A stretch of 64,000 bases of DNA, taken from the NCBI RefSeq assembly GCF_000750955.1, contig NZ_CCEJ010000013.1, positions 21,127 to 85,126 of the forward strand, given 5' to 3'. The notes under the pieces were generated by a model, which saw only the letters and a list, made by a program, of their open reading frames with translations, made no database searches and had not been told where the DNA came from. This DNA is from Criblamydia sequanensis CRIB-18. GTDB taxonomy: Bacteria; Chlamydiota; Chlamydiia; Chlamydiales; Criblamydiaceae. Positions 52,177 to 61,378 of this stretch are shown one piece after another; positions within the stretch are counted from its first letter, which is position 1, and each line of letters begins with the position of its first letter. A program made the translations under genes and the position numbers.

Positions 52177-53343
52177 CTAATAATTGTCCAAACTGCCTTG
52201 TATTTCAAAAGCATCTGTCCCCGTTTTCTCAAAAAATGCATTATTATCATCGCCTCGAAGAATCGTAGCTCCCGATCCGCAATCATAAAAGCCTCCTTCA
52301 ATAGTTCTTGAAGAAATATTTAAATCGGAACCAACCTTAGCTCCAATTGGGATAGCGATCCTCGTTTGATAGCCTAGGAAGCCACCCGGGAATATTGGCA
52401 TGGCCAGGATAGTAATAGTTATAAGATTGCCATCGCTCTCATGGGGAATGAAATACCCAAGATCATAATTTTTTTGTGCCGGGACATCGATCATGTTTTG
52501 AATAATATGTCCCTGATTAAGAATCTTAAGTGAGCCTTCAAAAGAATTTGTTACTCTCCAATAAATTTTTATTTTTTTGTCTTCCCTGTTCATAAAGGAC
52601 AATCCTATTCTATTACCCGGGATCAAAGGCCTATCACGAGTGACCGCCTTTTCGGTATCTAAATCAAAGAACCTTAAAGCTAAAAGTAGTTTTTGGGGAT
52701 ACGCAGTCGTATTGGGTGCTATTGGACTTATAGGTGAGCTGTCATTTATTGGTTTTTCATCTGAAAGATTGGATATTTTTTGAGGCTCCTCTGAAGACTG
52801 ATTGACATAAGAAGAAAGCTTTTGTATTTTTGGCGGCTTTGAATAAGAGGTTTTCTCTGATTGATTAGTATTTTCATCCCTTTTTCTTTTTTTTTCTGAA
52901 GAGTGAGCGCTTTTAGTCTTAGATTTTTTATTTTCCTTTTTTTCCAGCTTCTCATGAACTTCCTTTTCCCTTTTTCTTTTTCTAAAAAGGTCTTGGGGAG
53001 ATAAGAAACTTTCCTCAAGTTGAGAAACAGTTTTTTCAACTTTAAGTTCTCCTAACTTTTTTTCTGCATTTCTTTCAACCCTCAACCTTAAATCTTTTAA
53101 GGTATAGTTTTGAGAAGTAATAAAAGAAAATTTCTTTTTTTTATGCGGCTCGATTAGTCTTGAGATCCCATCACTGCCTAAGCCTGCATAGGCTTGGATA
53201 GGGGTATCACTTCTACTGAAGACCACTAAAGCCACATGGGTTGATTTGGGAATTTCTTGTTCATCCAATATGTTTGTTTTATCATTTCGATCAAAAGCTC
53301 TAGCTAAATAGACTAAGGATTGATTGTCTTCTAAATGGTTCAT
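52177..53343 (-). CDS. Hypothetical protein with NLS-like basic centre
   Basis: A 388-aa protein, no signal or TM. N-terminal globular part (about 1-105, SLVYLARAFDRNDKTNILDEQEIPKSTHVALVVFS), then a low-complexity Lys/Glu/Ser-rich centre (about 115-215) with several basic clusters like eukaryotic nuclear localisation signals (FRKRKREKE, KKENKKSKTK, EKKRKRDEN), then a beta-rich C-terminal domain (about 220-388, KIKIYWRVTNSFEG, IAIPIGAKVGSDLN). No family recognised. Sitting among paralogous small genes, it is a candidate secreted, possibly nucleus-targeted protein; this is inference. Confidence 0.72.
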   Translation of the reverse strand: MNHLEDNQSLVYLARAFDRNDKTNILDEQEIPKSTHVALVVFSRSDTPIQAYAGLGSDGISRLIEPHKKKKFSFITSQNYTLKDLRLRVERNAEKKLGELKVEKTVSQLEESFLSPQDLFRKRKREKEVHEKLEKKENKKSKTKSAHSSEKKRKRDENTNQSEKTSYSKPPKIQKLSSYVNQSSEEPQKISNLSDEKPINDSSPISPIAPNTTAYPQKLLLALRFFDLDTEKAVTRDRPLIPGNRIGLSFMNREDKKIKIYWRVTNSFEGSLKILNQGHIIQNMIDVPAQKNYDLGYFIPHESDGNLITITILAMPIFPGGFLGYQTRIAIPIGAKVGSDLNISSRTIEGGFYDCGSGATILRGDDNNAFFEKTGTDAFEIQGSLDNY

Positions 53344-53515
53344 AATTCCTCTAGTTTAAATGGCTGAAGACTATATATTCATGACAACATTTTAGTAAAC
53401 ATTTGCTCATCTTTTTTATGATATCGTATGAATGTTTGATTTATGAATTGAAAAAATCTTTAAGCGGGTTTAAATTTTCGGATAAGTTTTAAAAGAAGTA
53501 AAGCCAAGGATTGAA

Positions 53516-54001
53516 ATGCATCATTCTGTAGAATTAAAAGATTGCACCCCTTTTTTTCCATCAACACCCCCTTCAACAAGCCCAATCAATACCTCTAAAT
53601 CAGTCCAGGAAAAACCAACATTGTCACGAATTGAAACAACAAGAAGAGAAGCCATGAGCCTTGAAAAGGCTCCTAAAAAGAGGGGTCTTAATTTTAGTAA
53701 AAAAAGAATTACGAAAAAAGAATCTGGAAAAGAAGAAGTCTCAGAAGGAAAAATGGAACTTATTCTAGAGTCTTTGAAAAACATGAGACTTGAGGAGTCT
53801 CCCACAAATGATGAACGCTCGAACATTATTCCTTGTGCAACATCAGCATCATTATCTACGAATTCGAAAAGTTTGAAACAAGAGTTAATTATCTTTCTTG
53901 TGGAGCAAATGCTAGGAGAAAACTTTCCGCAAGTTAATCCGCCAACCCTATGTCTTCTATTTTTATCAATCGAAGGTAAGAACCCGTCTTTAAAAAAGTA
54001 G
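53516..54001 (+). CDS. Small unknown protein, family X copy 3
   Basis: A 161-aa, more divergent paralogue of 50787 and 51589: a Ser/Thr/Pro-rich N-terminus, then LSRIETTRREAMS, KKRGLNFSKKRITKKES, EVSEGKMELILESLKNMRLEE. The order and spacing of the three blocks match the other copies, which is why I prefer this strand over the overlapping open frame on the minus strand (53521-54024). Function unknown. Confidence 0.65.
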   Translation: MHHSVELKDCTPFFPSTPPSTSPINTSKSVQEKPTLSRIETTRREAMSLEKAPKKRGLNFSKKRITKKESGKEEVSEGKMELILESLKNMRLEESPTNDERSNIIPCATSASLSTNSKSLKQELIIFLVEQMLGENFPQVNPPTLCLLFLSIEGKNPSLKK

Positions 54002-54056
54002 CTTAAAAAAGCTTTTAAGCCCATTTATTGACTTCTTTAAATAAGGTACAATACTT

Positions 54057-55058
54057 ATGTTCAAGCCCCTTTTGATGTTTCTTCTCCTATCTTTTTTTCC
54101 GCTCTACTCCCAATATAAAGTGATAATCGATACCGACCCCGGCATTGATGATGCGGTAGCCATCCTCTTAGCTTTCCAATCCCCTGAAATTGAAGTGATC
54201 GGCCTCACAAGTACTTTTGGCAATCATGATATTGATGTCACGACAAAAAACTGCCAAATTTTACTTGAGCTTGCAGAAAAAAAAATCCCCATTGCCAAAG
54301 GCTTTAAAGGCCCTCTTGTTATTCCCAAAAGACCGAATCCCGATTTTGTCCATGGCCGTGATGGGCTCGGGAACCTTTTTTTAGAGCCCAATCAAAAAGA
54401 AGGTAACTATGAGGATGCGGACTCTTTTATTATTCGCTCTATTTTGGAAAATCCTAAGGAAATAACTTTTATCGGGCTTGGGCCTTTAACAAATTTGGCT
54501 TCTGCTCTTCTTAAAGAGCCAAAAATAGCCTCTCTTGTTAAAGAAGTAATTGTGTTTGCCGGTGCCATTTACTATCCCGGCAATTGCAACCCCCTTGCTG
54601 AAGCAAACGTTTGGAGCGATCCCCACGCTGCCGATATTGTTTTTTCATCGGGCCTTCCTCTAACTACTATTTGTTTAAACGCTTCTAAAAAGCCCCAATT
54701 GACTAAACAAATTTTAAATGAGATAGAAAGAGCGAATCCAAAAATCGGTGTCTTTCTCAATCAAATCAATCAATTTTACATCGATTTTTACCTCTCGCAA
54801 AACCCTTCTTTAGAGGGGGCAAACATTCACGACTCTTTGACGATTGCCTATCTTTTAAATAAGGATCTATTCAGTTGGGTGGAAGGGCCTATTTGTGTGG
54901 TTAAGGAGGGAATTGCTGAAGGGGCTACTCTTATGGACACAAGCTCGAGCAACGAATTTTCGCCTTGGAATGAACGTCCAAAAGTGAGAGCTTGCATCGA
55001 TTGCAAGGAAAAAGAAGTCGTAGCGTTAATGGTTGAGAGGTTAAGTTCTACCTCGTGA
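54057..55058 (+). CDS. Exported inosine/uridine-preferring nucleoside hydrolase
   Basis: A 333-aa protein. N-terminal signal-peptide-like stretch (MFKPLLMFLLLSFFPLYS), then the Ca-binding signature DTDPGIDDA (Asp25...Asp32), HGRDGLGN, FIGLGPLTNLASALL, and the late NVWSDPHAAD and IHDSLTIAYL (catalytic His region). It hydrolyses N-glycosidic bonds of nucleosides to base and ribose. Export would place it in the periplasm or beyond, fitting scavenging of host nucleosides. It converges with the Nudix gene, overlapping 11 bases. Confidence 0.9.
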   Translation: MFKPLLMFLLLSFFPLYSQYKVIIDTDPGIDDAVAILLAFQSPEIEVIGLTSTFGNHDIDVTTKNCQILLELAEKKIPIAKGFKGPLVIPKRPNPDFVHGRDGLGNLFLEPNQKEGNYEDADSFIIRSILENPKEITFIGLGPLTNLASALLKEPKIASLVKEVIVFAGAIYYPGNCNPLAEANVWSDPHAADIVFSSGLPLTTICLNASKKPQLTKQILNEIERANPKIGVFLNQINQFYIDFYLSQNPSLEGANIHDSLTIAYLLNKDLFSWVEGPICVVKEGIAEGATLMDTSSSNEFSPWNERPKVRACIDCKEKEVVALMVERLSSTS

Positions 55059-55533
55059 AAGTCCAATTAAGAGGCGTTTCATTTTCATAAGGCATAAAGC
55101 CATGAAACACTCTTGGATCCTCATCAAAAACTAAAGGCAAAAAAAACTTGTCCCCTTCCCACATCGGCAAGCTATTTAAGTCTTTAATAGCTATCCATTC
55201 CAAAGGTCCTTCCGGAGAATGGGAATTGACTTCCCCATCATAGCTTGTGATGATAAAAATAAAGCCGAGCCAATCTTCCAATTTCGGGCCAAACCCTGTC
55301 CAATTAATGGTTCCTCTTAAAGTGACATCCAAAGCTCTAATACCTGCTTCTTCATAAATCTCTCGCCTTAACGCGGTTTCTACATCTTCACCTCGTTCCA
55401 TTTTTCCACCGAGTCCATTAAACTTACCCCTATGGTAGTCATGTTCTCTTGCGGTTCTATGGACCATAAGAACTTTATTTCGATCTTTTGACAAGACATA
55501 ACCCAAAGTCCCAACAATAGGAGTGTATGGCAT
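55048..55533 (-). CDS. Nudix hydrolase, MutT/MTH1-like
   Basis: A 161-aa protein with a complete Nudix box at 42-65 (GGKMERGEDVETALRREIYEEAGI). FNGLGGKME just before it resembles the MTH1-type 8-oxo-dGTPases, so sanitation of oxidised nucleotides is likely, though Nudix specificity is hard to predict. Its upstream region is shared with the divergent czc operon. Confidence 0.88.
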   Translation of the reverse strand: MPYTPIVGTLGYVLSKDRNKVLMVHRTAREHDYHRGKFNGLGGKMERGEDVETALRREIYEEAGIRALDVTLRGTINWTGFGPKLEDWLGFIFIITSYDGEVNSHSPEGPLEWIAIKDLNSLPMWEGDKFFLPLVFDEDPRVFHGFMPYENETPLNWTFTR

Positions 55534-55580
55534 TCATTCACCTTTGCATCAATTTTTTTACGAATTTTTGAAAGAAGTTT

Positions 55581-55600
55581 AAACACAACTTGGGTTTTAA
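55581..55600. promoter_or_regulatory. AACTTGGGTT motif between divergent nudix and czc genes
   Basis: AAACACAACTTGGGTTTTAA lies 48 bases upstream of the Nudix gene start and about 75 upstream of czcC. It is one more copy of the AACCCAAGTT-type motif seen at 11708, 12840 and 46778. Role not known. Confidence 0.45.
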
Positions 55601-55674
55601 TCAAAAAAAAGTTTCTTTAAAACGCATTCTCGTTTTAAAAGAGATATTTGATTTTATAAGGAACTCCTAAAAAA

Positions 55675-56925
55675 ATGAATTTTAAAAATTGTTTTTACAA
55701 TTTATGCGCGGCTGTTTGTTTCTTTCAAGTATTGCCTCTCTACTCTAATGGCGTATTAACTTGGGATGAGGCTGTTTCCGAGATGCTTTCTAATTCCCCA
55801 AGGGTTAGAAAAGAAAGCAGCGCCGTTTGCCGAATGAGAAGTTTAAAGACGCAAAGCAGCTACATCCCAAACCCTATTTTTGCCTATAGCGTTGAAAATG
55901 TTTTTGGATCGCACCACTGGGCCGGATGGGACTCTGCTGAGTCTCGCTATGAGCTTGAGCAAGCCTTTGAACTTGGCGGTAAAAGAAATTTAAGAATGGC
56001 GATCGCGCATTCTCTTTACCTTGCTGAAAAAGCCGATCTGGAGTCATTAACTTTAGCTCTTTTAAACGAGCTGCATGACCTTTTTGTGCAAAACAAAGCC
56101 GCTGAGGAGAAATTTTCTTTAAGTTTAGAAATAGAAGCGCTTGCAATTGAGTATAGCCAAGCTATCAATGAAAAGATCGCTCATGGCAAAGGGTCTTGTA
56201 TAGAAAAAAATAAAGCTGAGATGGCTTTAACTCACGCTCGAATTAAAAAAGAAAAAGCCCTTTTAAACCTTAAAAGAATCCGTGATAAACTTTCTCGAAC
56301 AATCGGGGTTTGTTTGGATTCTTTTGATTCTGTCGATTATCCTTTCTATGACCTGTTTCCATTTTCAACCTACTGCGACTACGCTTCAAAAATCGATTAC
56401 CACCCCGAAATTGCAGCCGCAAACTTACGCTTTTTAGCAGCTTGGCAGCAAATCAAGCTTGAAAAAGCTTTTGCGGTTCCCGACTTGACTTTGCTTGTCG
56501 GCTATAAAACTAACCGGGAATGCAATGACAAGGGAATGATTTTGGGGGCCGCTTTTCCAATCCCTATTTTCAACCAAAACCAAGGCAATATTTCAAGGGC
56601 TAGGTGCGAGTATAGTGAAGCCGACGCTTTTCGAGAGGATCTAAAGCTCTTTTTAGAAAAAAGACTCGCTGATCATCTCTATGAAGGAGAAAGTGCATTG
56701 AATGAGGCGCTTTGCATACAGGAAAGCCTTTTAAAAGAAGCTTCTGAATCATATGAGTGCACTGTGGCCGGTTTTCAAAACGGGAAATTTGACGGTTTGC
56801 AAGTACTTGATGCTAAAAGCATTTATTTGGAAATTAAAGAAAAATACCTTGACGCCCTCTTGGAGTACCATCTTAAAGTTGGCGATATCGAATATTTAAC
56901 CAGTAAGGAAGAGTGTCTCCCATGA
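55675..56925 (+). CDS. czcC: Outer-membrane metal-efflux channel (CzcC-like)
   Basis: A 416-aa TolC-family protein with an N-terminal signal peptide (NLCAAVCFFQVLPLYSNG) and the two OEP repeats rich in long helices. SPRVRKESSAVCRMRSLKTQSSYIPNPIF and ELEQAFELGGKRNLRMAIAHSLYLAEKA are characteristic of CzcC/CusC-type members. It forms the outer-membrane duct of a tripartite efflux pump with the next two genes; overlaps the next gene by 13 bases. Confidence 0.88.
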   Translation: MNFKNCFYNLCAAVCFFQVLPLYSNGVLTWDEAVSEMLSNSPRVRKESSAVCRMRSLKTQSSYIPNPIFAYSVENVFGSHHWAGWDSAESRYELEQAFELGGKRNLRMAIAHSLYLAEKADLESLTLALLNELHDLFVQNKAAEEKFSLSLEIEALAIEYSQAINEKIAHGKGSCIEKNKAEMALTHARIKKEKALLNLKRIRDKLSRTIGVCLDSFDSVDYPFYDLFPFSTYCDYASKIDYHPEIAAANLRFLAAWQQIKLEKAFAVPDLTLLVGYKTNRECNDKGMILGAAFPIPIFNQNQGNISRARCEYSEADAFREDLKLFLEKRLADHLYEGESALNEALCIQESLLKEASESYECTVAGFQNGKFDGLQVLDAKSIYLEIKEKYLDALLEYHLKVGDIEYLTSKEECLP

Positions 56926-58121
56926 AATTTTTTTATTTTATTTTCGGTTTTATAGTCGGAGGTCTTTTTCTTCTTTCCACCCACTCCATATGGAACGATC
57001 GATTTTCTTTAAAAGGCAATCCTTCCGATAATGAACTTTTAGCCCATAATGACCATGAGGAAGAAGAACACATTCACTTAAGTCCCGAAGAGACCTTTAA
57101 ACTTGGAGTCACCTTTGAAAAGGCGGAGCCTCAGTATCTTGGCAAAGCCATTGTCACAAGGGGAAAGGTGATCCTTCCCGGAAATCATTTAGCGCATATT
57201 GTCCCTTCCATTACAGGGATAGCCGTCGGGGCTTTAAAAAATATTGGCGATCCGGTCTATGAGGGCGAGGTCATCGCGATTATTGAAAGTCAAGAGATGG
57301 CAGAACTTAAAGCTGAGTTTCTTGCCAAATTAAAAAAGGAAGAGCTGACCTACACTTCGTTAGTTCGTGAAAGAAATCTATTTGATAAGCAAATTGTCTC
57401 TGAAAATGAGTATTTGAATGCGTTGCTTAATTACGAAGAAGCTAAGATCCAAAGAGAGCTTGCGCTTCAAAAATTAAAAGCTTATAACGTGACAGATGAA
57501 GAAATCGCTTATTTTAGCCAAGAATCAAACCCCAATTTAAGACGCTTTGAAATAAGATCACCTATGAATGGCACGATCATTCATCGGCATATCACCCTCG
57601 GCGAATTCCTTGAGAGCACCTCTTCCATTTATGAAATTGCAAATCTTAATCTTCTTTGGATTGAAACCACTTTTTCTCTTAATGATCTAAATCACATAAA
57701 AATCGGCGAAGAAGCAGACGTCTATTTTCCCTACCAAAAAGAGGCCCATAAAGCCCAAGTAATACGAGTAAGTCCCGTTCTGGAAGAAGAGAACTTATCA
57801 GCGGTAGCAATCTTAGCGCTTTCAAATGAAAACGAGTCGGTAAAGGTGGGTACTTTTGGAAAAGTGGTTTTTCAAGAAGAAAAATTTCAGGTACCGCTTG
57901 CGGTTTCCTGCAGCGCCATTCAAACCATCGATGGGAAGCCTTGTCTCTTTATAAAAAACGAAGAAGCGCTTCTTGAAAAAAAAGTGATTCAGACGGGAAG
58001 ATCCGATGAAAATTATGTAGAGATTTTAAGCGGCATTGAAGCCGGCGCTGACATTGCCACCGGAAATACTTTTATTTTAAAAGCGGAACTTGGAAAACAT
58101 GAAGCGGAGCATGAACACTAA
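56913..58121 (+). CDS. czcB: Periplasmic adaptor of metal efflux pump (CzcB-like)
   Basis: A 402-aa membrane-fusion protein: N-terminal anchor (FYFIFGFIVGGLFLLSTH), a His/Glu-rich segment (HNDHEEEEHIHLSPEE), the lipoyl-like half-motifs (GAL..IGDPVYEGEVIAIIESQEM; FEIRSPMNGTIIHRHITLGEF), a helical hairpin between, beta-barrel, and a His-rich C-terminus (KHEAEHEH). The His/Glu clusters at both ends are likely metal-binding. Its stop overlaps the start of czcA (TAATG). Confidence 0.92.
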   Translation: MSPMKFFYFIFGFIVGGLFLLSTHSIWNDRFSLKGNPSDNELLAHNDHEEEEHIHLSPEETFKLGVTFEKAEPQYLGKAIVTRGKVILPGNHLAHIVPSITGIAVGALKNIGDPVYEGEVIAIIESQEMAELKAEFLAKLKKEELTYTSLVRERNLFDKQIVSENEYLNALLNYEEAKIQRELALQKLKAYNVTDEEIAYFSQESNPNLRRFEIRSPMNGTIIHRHITLGEFLESTSSIYEIANLNLLWIETTFSLNDLNHIKIGEEADVYFPYQKEAHKAQVIRVSPVLEEENLSAVAILALSNENESVKVGTFGKVVFQEEKFQVPLAVSCSAIQTIDGKPCLFIKNEEALLEKKVIQTGRSDENYVEILSGIEAGADIATGNTFILKAELGKHEAEHEH

Positions 58122-61100
58122 TGATTGAAAAAATATTACGCTTCTCCATCTATAACCCGTTCATTGTTTTTTTATTCACTCTCATCTTATCAGGTTATGG
58201 GGTCTATTCCTTTATCAGATTGCCGATTGATGCGGTTCCGGATATTACAAGCAATCAAATTCAAATCAATACCCTTCTTCCCGGGTTTTCGCCTCAACAA
58301 ACAGAAAAAATGATCACTTATGTCATTGAAAATGCGCTTGGCGGAATTCCGGGTCTTATTGAAACAAGATCCATTTCAAGAAACGCTTTTTCTCAAGTCA
58401 CCGCTATTTTTACCGATGACACGAACATCTATTTTGCAAGACAGCAAATTAATGAACGCCTAAATGAAATCAAAGAAGATCTCCCTCTTGGAGCAGAACC
58501 CAAAATGGGTCCTATTTCAACAGGCCTTGGCGAAGTGTATATGTGGAGCGTGGAATACAAGCACCCAAAAGGTGAGGGAGCAGAAATAAAAAATGGAGCT
58601 TCCGGTTGGCAAGCCGACGGCACCTATAAAACGCCCGATGGTGAAACCTTAGCTTCTGATTTTGAGTTAAGCTCCTATCTAAGAACTGTTCAAGACTGGA
58701 TCATCAAGCCTCAGCTAAAAAATATCACTGGCCTTGCCGGTGTTGATTCTATCGGCGGTTTTGTTGAACAATATGAAGTCGAGCCGGATTTTGATAAGCT
58801 CATCGCCTTAAATTTAAGTTTTCAGGATATTATCGATGGCCTTGAAAAGAACAACATCAGCCGCGGCCCCGGCTACTTTGAAAGAAATGGAGAAGCTTTT
58901 CTTATAAGGGCAGATCAGCGTATTAACTCCTTTGACCAAATAAAAAACACAGTTGTCCGAACTAAAAAAGGGATTTCTGTCAAAATCAATGAAATTGCGG
59001 ATGTCAAATTCGGCAAGGAAATGAGAACCGGCAGCGCCACTAAAAATGGGGAAGAGACCGTCATCGGAACCGCTATGATGCTTATTGGAGCAAACTCAAG
59101 AACGGTTTCACAAGATGTCGATGAAAGGCTTTTAGAAATTAATAAATCCCTTCCTGAGGACATTATAGCCACTCCCTTGCTTAACCGAACAAAGCTTGTA
59201 AATGCTACCATTTCTACCGTCTTCAAAAATTTGGCTGAAGGAGCGTTTTTAGTCATTGCCGTCCTCTTTTTATTCTTAAAACAGTTTCGGGCAAGTTTAA
59301 TCACAGCTCTTGTAATCCCCTTATCCATGCTTATGGCAGCTATTGGAATGGTAAAATCAGGCATAAGCGGAAATCTTATGAGCCTTGGAGCCATCGATTT
59401 CGGACTCATTGTCGATGGCGCTGTCATTATTGCCGAAAACTGTCTAAGAAGAATACAGGGCAAACAAGAAGAGCTTGGAAAAACGCTTTCAAAGTCGGAA
59501 CGTTTGGAAGAAATATTTGAAGCAAGCAAGGAAATGGTAAGACCGTCCGTTTTTGGACAAGCCATTATCTTAATTGTTTACATTCCCCTTCTCACGTTAA
59601 CCGGAGTTGAAGGAAAAATGTTTCATCCGATGGCAGCCACTGTCATTTTTGCGCTCATTGCCGCTTTTTGCCTTTCCATCACTTTTGTGCCAGCCATGCT
59701 TGGCGTCCTTATGCAAGGACACATCCGAAAAGGCAAAAATAGGGTGATGGGTTTTATAAAATCGATTTATAAAAAACTCTTAGAAAAGGCTTTAAAAGAG
59801 CCTGAAGTTTCTATCATCAGCGGCTTATCGCTTTTTGCAATTTCAATCGGCATCTTTTGGAATTTGGGCCAAGAATTTGTGCCGACCCTTGATGAGCAAG
59901 ACATCGCGATGCATGCCATTCGAATACCAAGCACTTCCTTGACTCAATCCACTCACATGCAAAAAGAGGTTGAAAAAACAATTTCTGGACTTCCTGAAGT
60001 AGCTTATGTTTTTTCCAAAACAGGGACGGCTGAAATGGCCTCTGACCCTATGCCTCCTTGCGTTTCAGACACCTTCATTATCTTGCACCCAAGAAATGAG
60101 TGGCCAAATGCCTACTTACCGAAAAATGACTTGATTGCGAAGATTGAAAATGCAGTTCAAGCTCATCCCGGGAATAACTATGAGTTTACCCAGCCCATAC
60201 AAATGCGCTTTAATGAGCTGATATCCGGTGTTAAAAGCGACTTTGCCGTCAAAATTTATGGGGATGACGTCGAGGTCATGCAAGAGGCGGCAAACGAAAT
60301 CGGCACTCTATTAGACACGATCCCAGGCTCGGAGGATGTCAAAGTCTCGCAAAGCGAAGGCTTGCCTTTGCTTGATATAAAACTTATTCCCGAGTACTCA
60401 AACCGCTTAGGGATTCATGCAAGCGATGTGCTTGATGTTTTATCTATCGCTGCAGGCGGGGGAAAAGCCGGGCAAATTTTTAAGGGCGATCGCCGTTTTG
60501 ATATTCTTGTTAGAGCCAAGGAATCTAACCGTAATGACCTCCATTCCTTTAAAAACTTACCCATACCCATTATGGATGACCATGGGGATATGGTGTCTTC
60601 AGTACCCTTAAAGGAAATTGCAGAGCTTGAGTTTGTTGAAGGCTTAAATGAAGTGCAAAGGGAAAACGGCAAACGTTTTGTCACGGTGGAAGCAAACATT
60701 AGAAACCGCGATCTTGGTTCTTTTGTCCATGAATCTTTAAAAACGATTCAAGAGAAAATTCAATTACCTCAAGGCACCTGGATTCAGTTTGGCGGTCAAT
60801 TTGTCAATTTTATATCGGCAAAAGAAAAGCTAAAGCTTGTTTTGCCAATCCTTATAGGTTTTATTTTAGTATTGCTTTATATGGCGCTGCATTCCTTTAG
60901 AGATGCTTTAATGGTTTTTAGCGGGGTTCCTTTGGCTTTAACGGGGGGTATTTTTGCCTTATGGCTTAGGGATATGCCTTTTTCGATTTCATCAGCGGTT
61001 GGGCTTATTGCCCTTTCAGGTATTGCTGTTTTAAATGGACTTGTCTTAATTAGCTCAATTGAAGCGCTCTATAAGAAAACGAATAACTTGGAAGAGTCCA

Positions 61101-61309
61101 TTATTCAAGGCGCCGCTTTAAGGTTAAGACCTGTCTTAATGACAGCTTTTGTGGCCTCCCTTGGTTTTTTACCTATGGCGTTGGCTGCAACCACAGGCGC
61201 TGAAGTTCAAAAGCCTATAGCCACTGTGGTCATTGGAGGCCTTATAAGCTCAACCCTCTTGACCCTTTTTATCTTACCTTCTCTATATAAACGATTTGCA
61301 AAACAATAA
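58121..61309 (+). CDS. czcA: Heavy-metal RND efflux transporter (CzcA-like)
   Basis: A 1062-aa inner-membrane proton antiporter with 12 TM segments and two large periplasmic loops. The TM4 motif DFGLIVDGAVIIAEN (Asp426, Asp432, Glu439) matches CzcA-type divalent-cation pumps (Zn/Co/Cd) rather than the monovalent Cu/Ag subclass. N-terminal PIDAVPDITSNQIQINT and LIALSGIAVLNGLVL are typical HME-RND blocks. Metal specificity is by motif only. Last gene of the czcCBA operon. Confidence 0.94.
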   Translation: MIEKILRFSIYNPFIVFLFTLILSGYGVYSFIRLPIDAVPDITSNQIQINTLLPGFSPQQTEKMITYVIENALGGIPGLIETRSISRNAFSQVTAIFTDDTNIYFARQQINERLNEIKEDLPLGAEPKMGPISTGLGEVYMWSVEYKHPKGEGAEIKNGASGWQADGTYKTPDGETLASDFELSSYLRTVQDWIIKPQLKNITGLAGVDSIGGFVEQYEVEPDFDKLIALNLSFQDIIDGLEKNNISRGPGYFERNGEAFLIRADQRINSFDQIKNTVVRTKKGISVKINEIADVKFGKEMRTGSATKNGEETVIGTAMMLIGANSRTVSQDVDERLLEINKSLPEDIIATPLLNRTKLVNATISTVFKNLAEGAFLVIAVLFLFLKQFRASLITALVIPLSMLMAAIGMVKSGISGNLMSLGAIDFGLIVDGAVIIAENCLRRIQGKQEELGKTLSKSERLEEIFEASKEMVRPSVFGQAIILIVYIPLLTLTGVEGKMFHPMAATVIFALIAAFCLSITFVPAMLGVLMQGHIRKGKNRVMGFIKSIYKKLLEKALKEPEVSIISGLSLFAISIGIFWNLGQEFVPTLDEQDIAMHAIRIPSTSLTQSTHMQKEVEKTISGLPEVAYVFSKTGTAEMASDPMPPCVSDTFIILHPRNEWPNAYLPKNDLIAKIENAVQAHPGNNYEFTQPIQMRFNELISGVKSDFAVKIYGDDVEVMQEAANEIGTLLDTIPGSEDVKVSQSEGLPLLDIKLIPEYSNRLGIHASDVLDVLSIAAGGGKAGQIFKGDRRFDILVRAKESNRNDLHSFKNLPIPIMDDHGDMVSSVPLKEIAELEFVEGLNEVQRENGKRFVTVEANIRNRDLGSFVHESLKTIQEKIQLPQGTWIQFGGQFVNFISAKEKLKLVLPILIGFILVLLYMALHSFRDALMVFSGVPLALTGGIFALWLRDMPFSISSAVGLIALSGIAVLNGLVLISSIEALYKKTNNLEESIIQGAALRLRPVLMTAFVASLGFLPMALAATTGAEVQKPIATVVIGGLISSTLLTLFILPSLYKRFAKQ

Positions 61310-61378
61310 AGGATAATTCTTTACTTAGCTTAAAAAACGAATTAACGTGTAATTAACATTTTTAACGGGAGCCCTAAA

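Noticed and set aside
53521..54024. Open frame of 167 codons on the minus strand over family X copy 3
   Set aside because: The plus-strand product shares ordered blocks with two neighbouring paralogues; the minus-strand product resembles nothing and mirrors the same codons.
58915..59565. Long open frame (216 codons) on the minus strand inside czcA
   Set aside because: It lies fully within a certain RND transporter gene; the product is low-complexity Ser/Ile-rich, typical of an antisense shadow.
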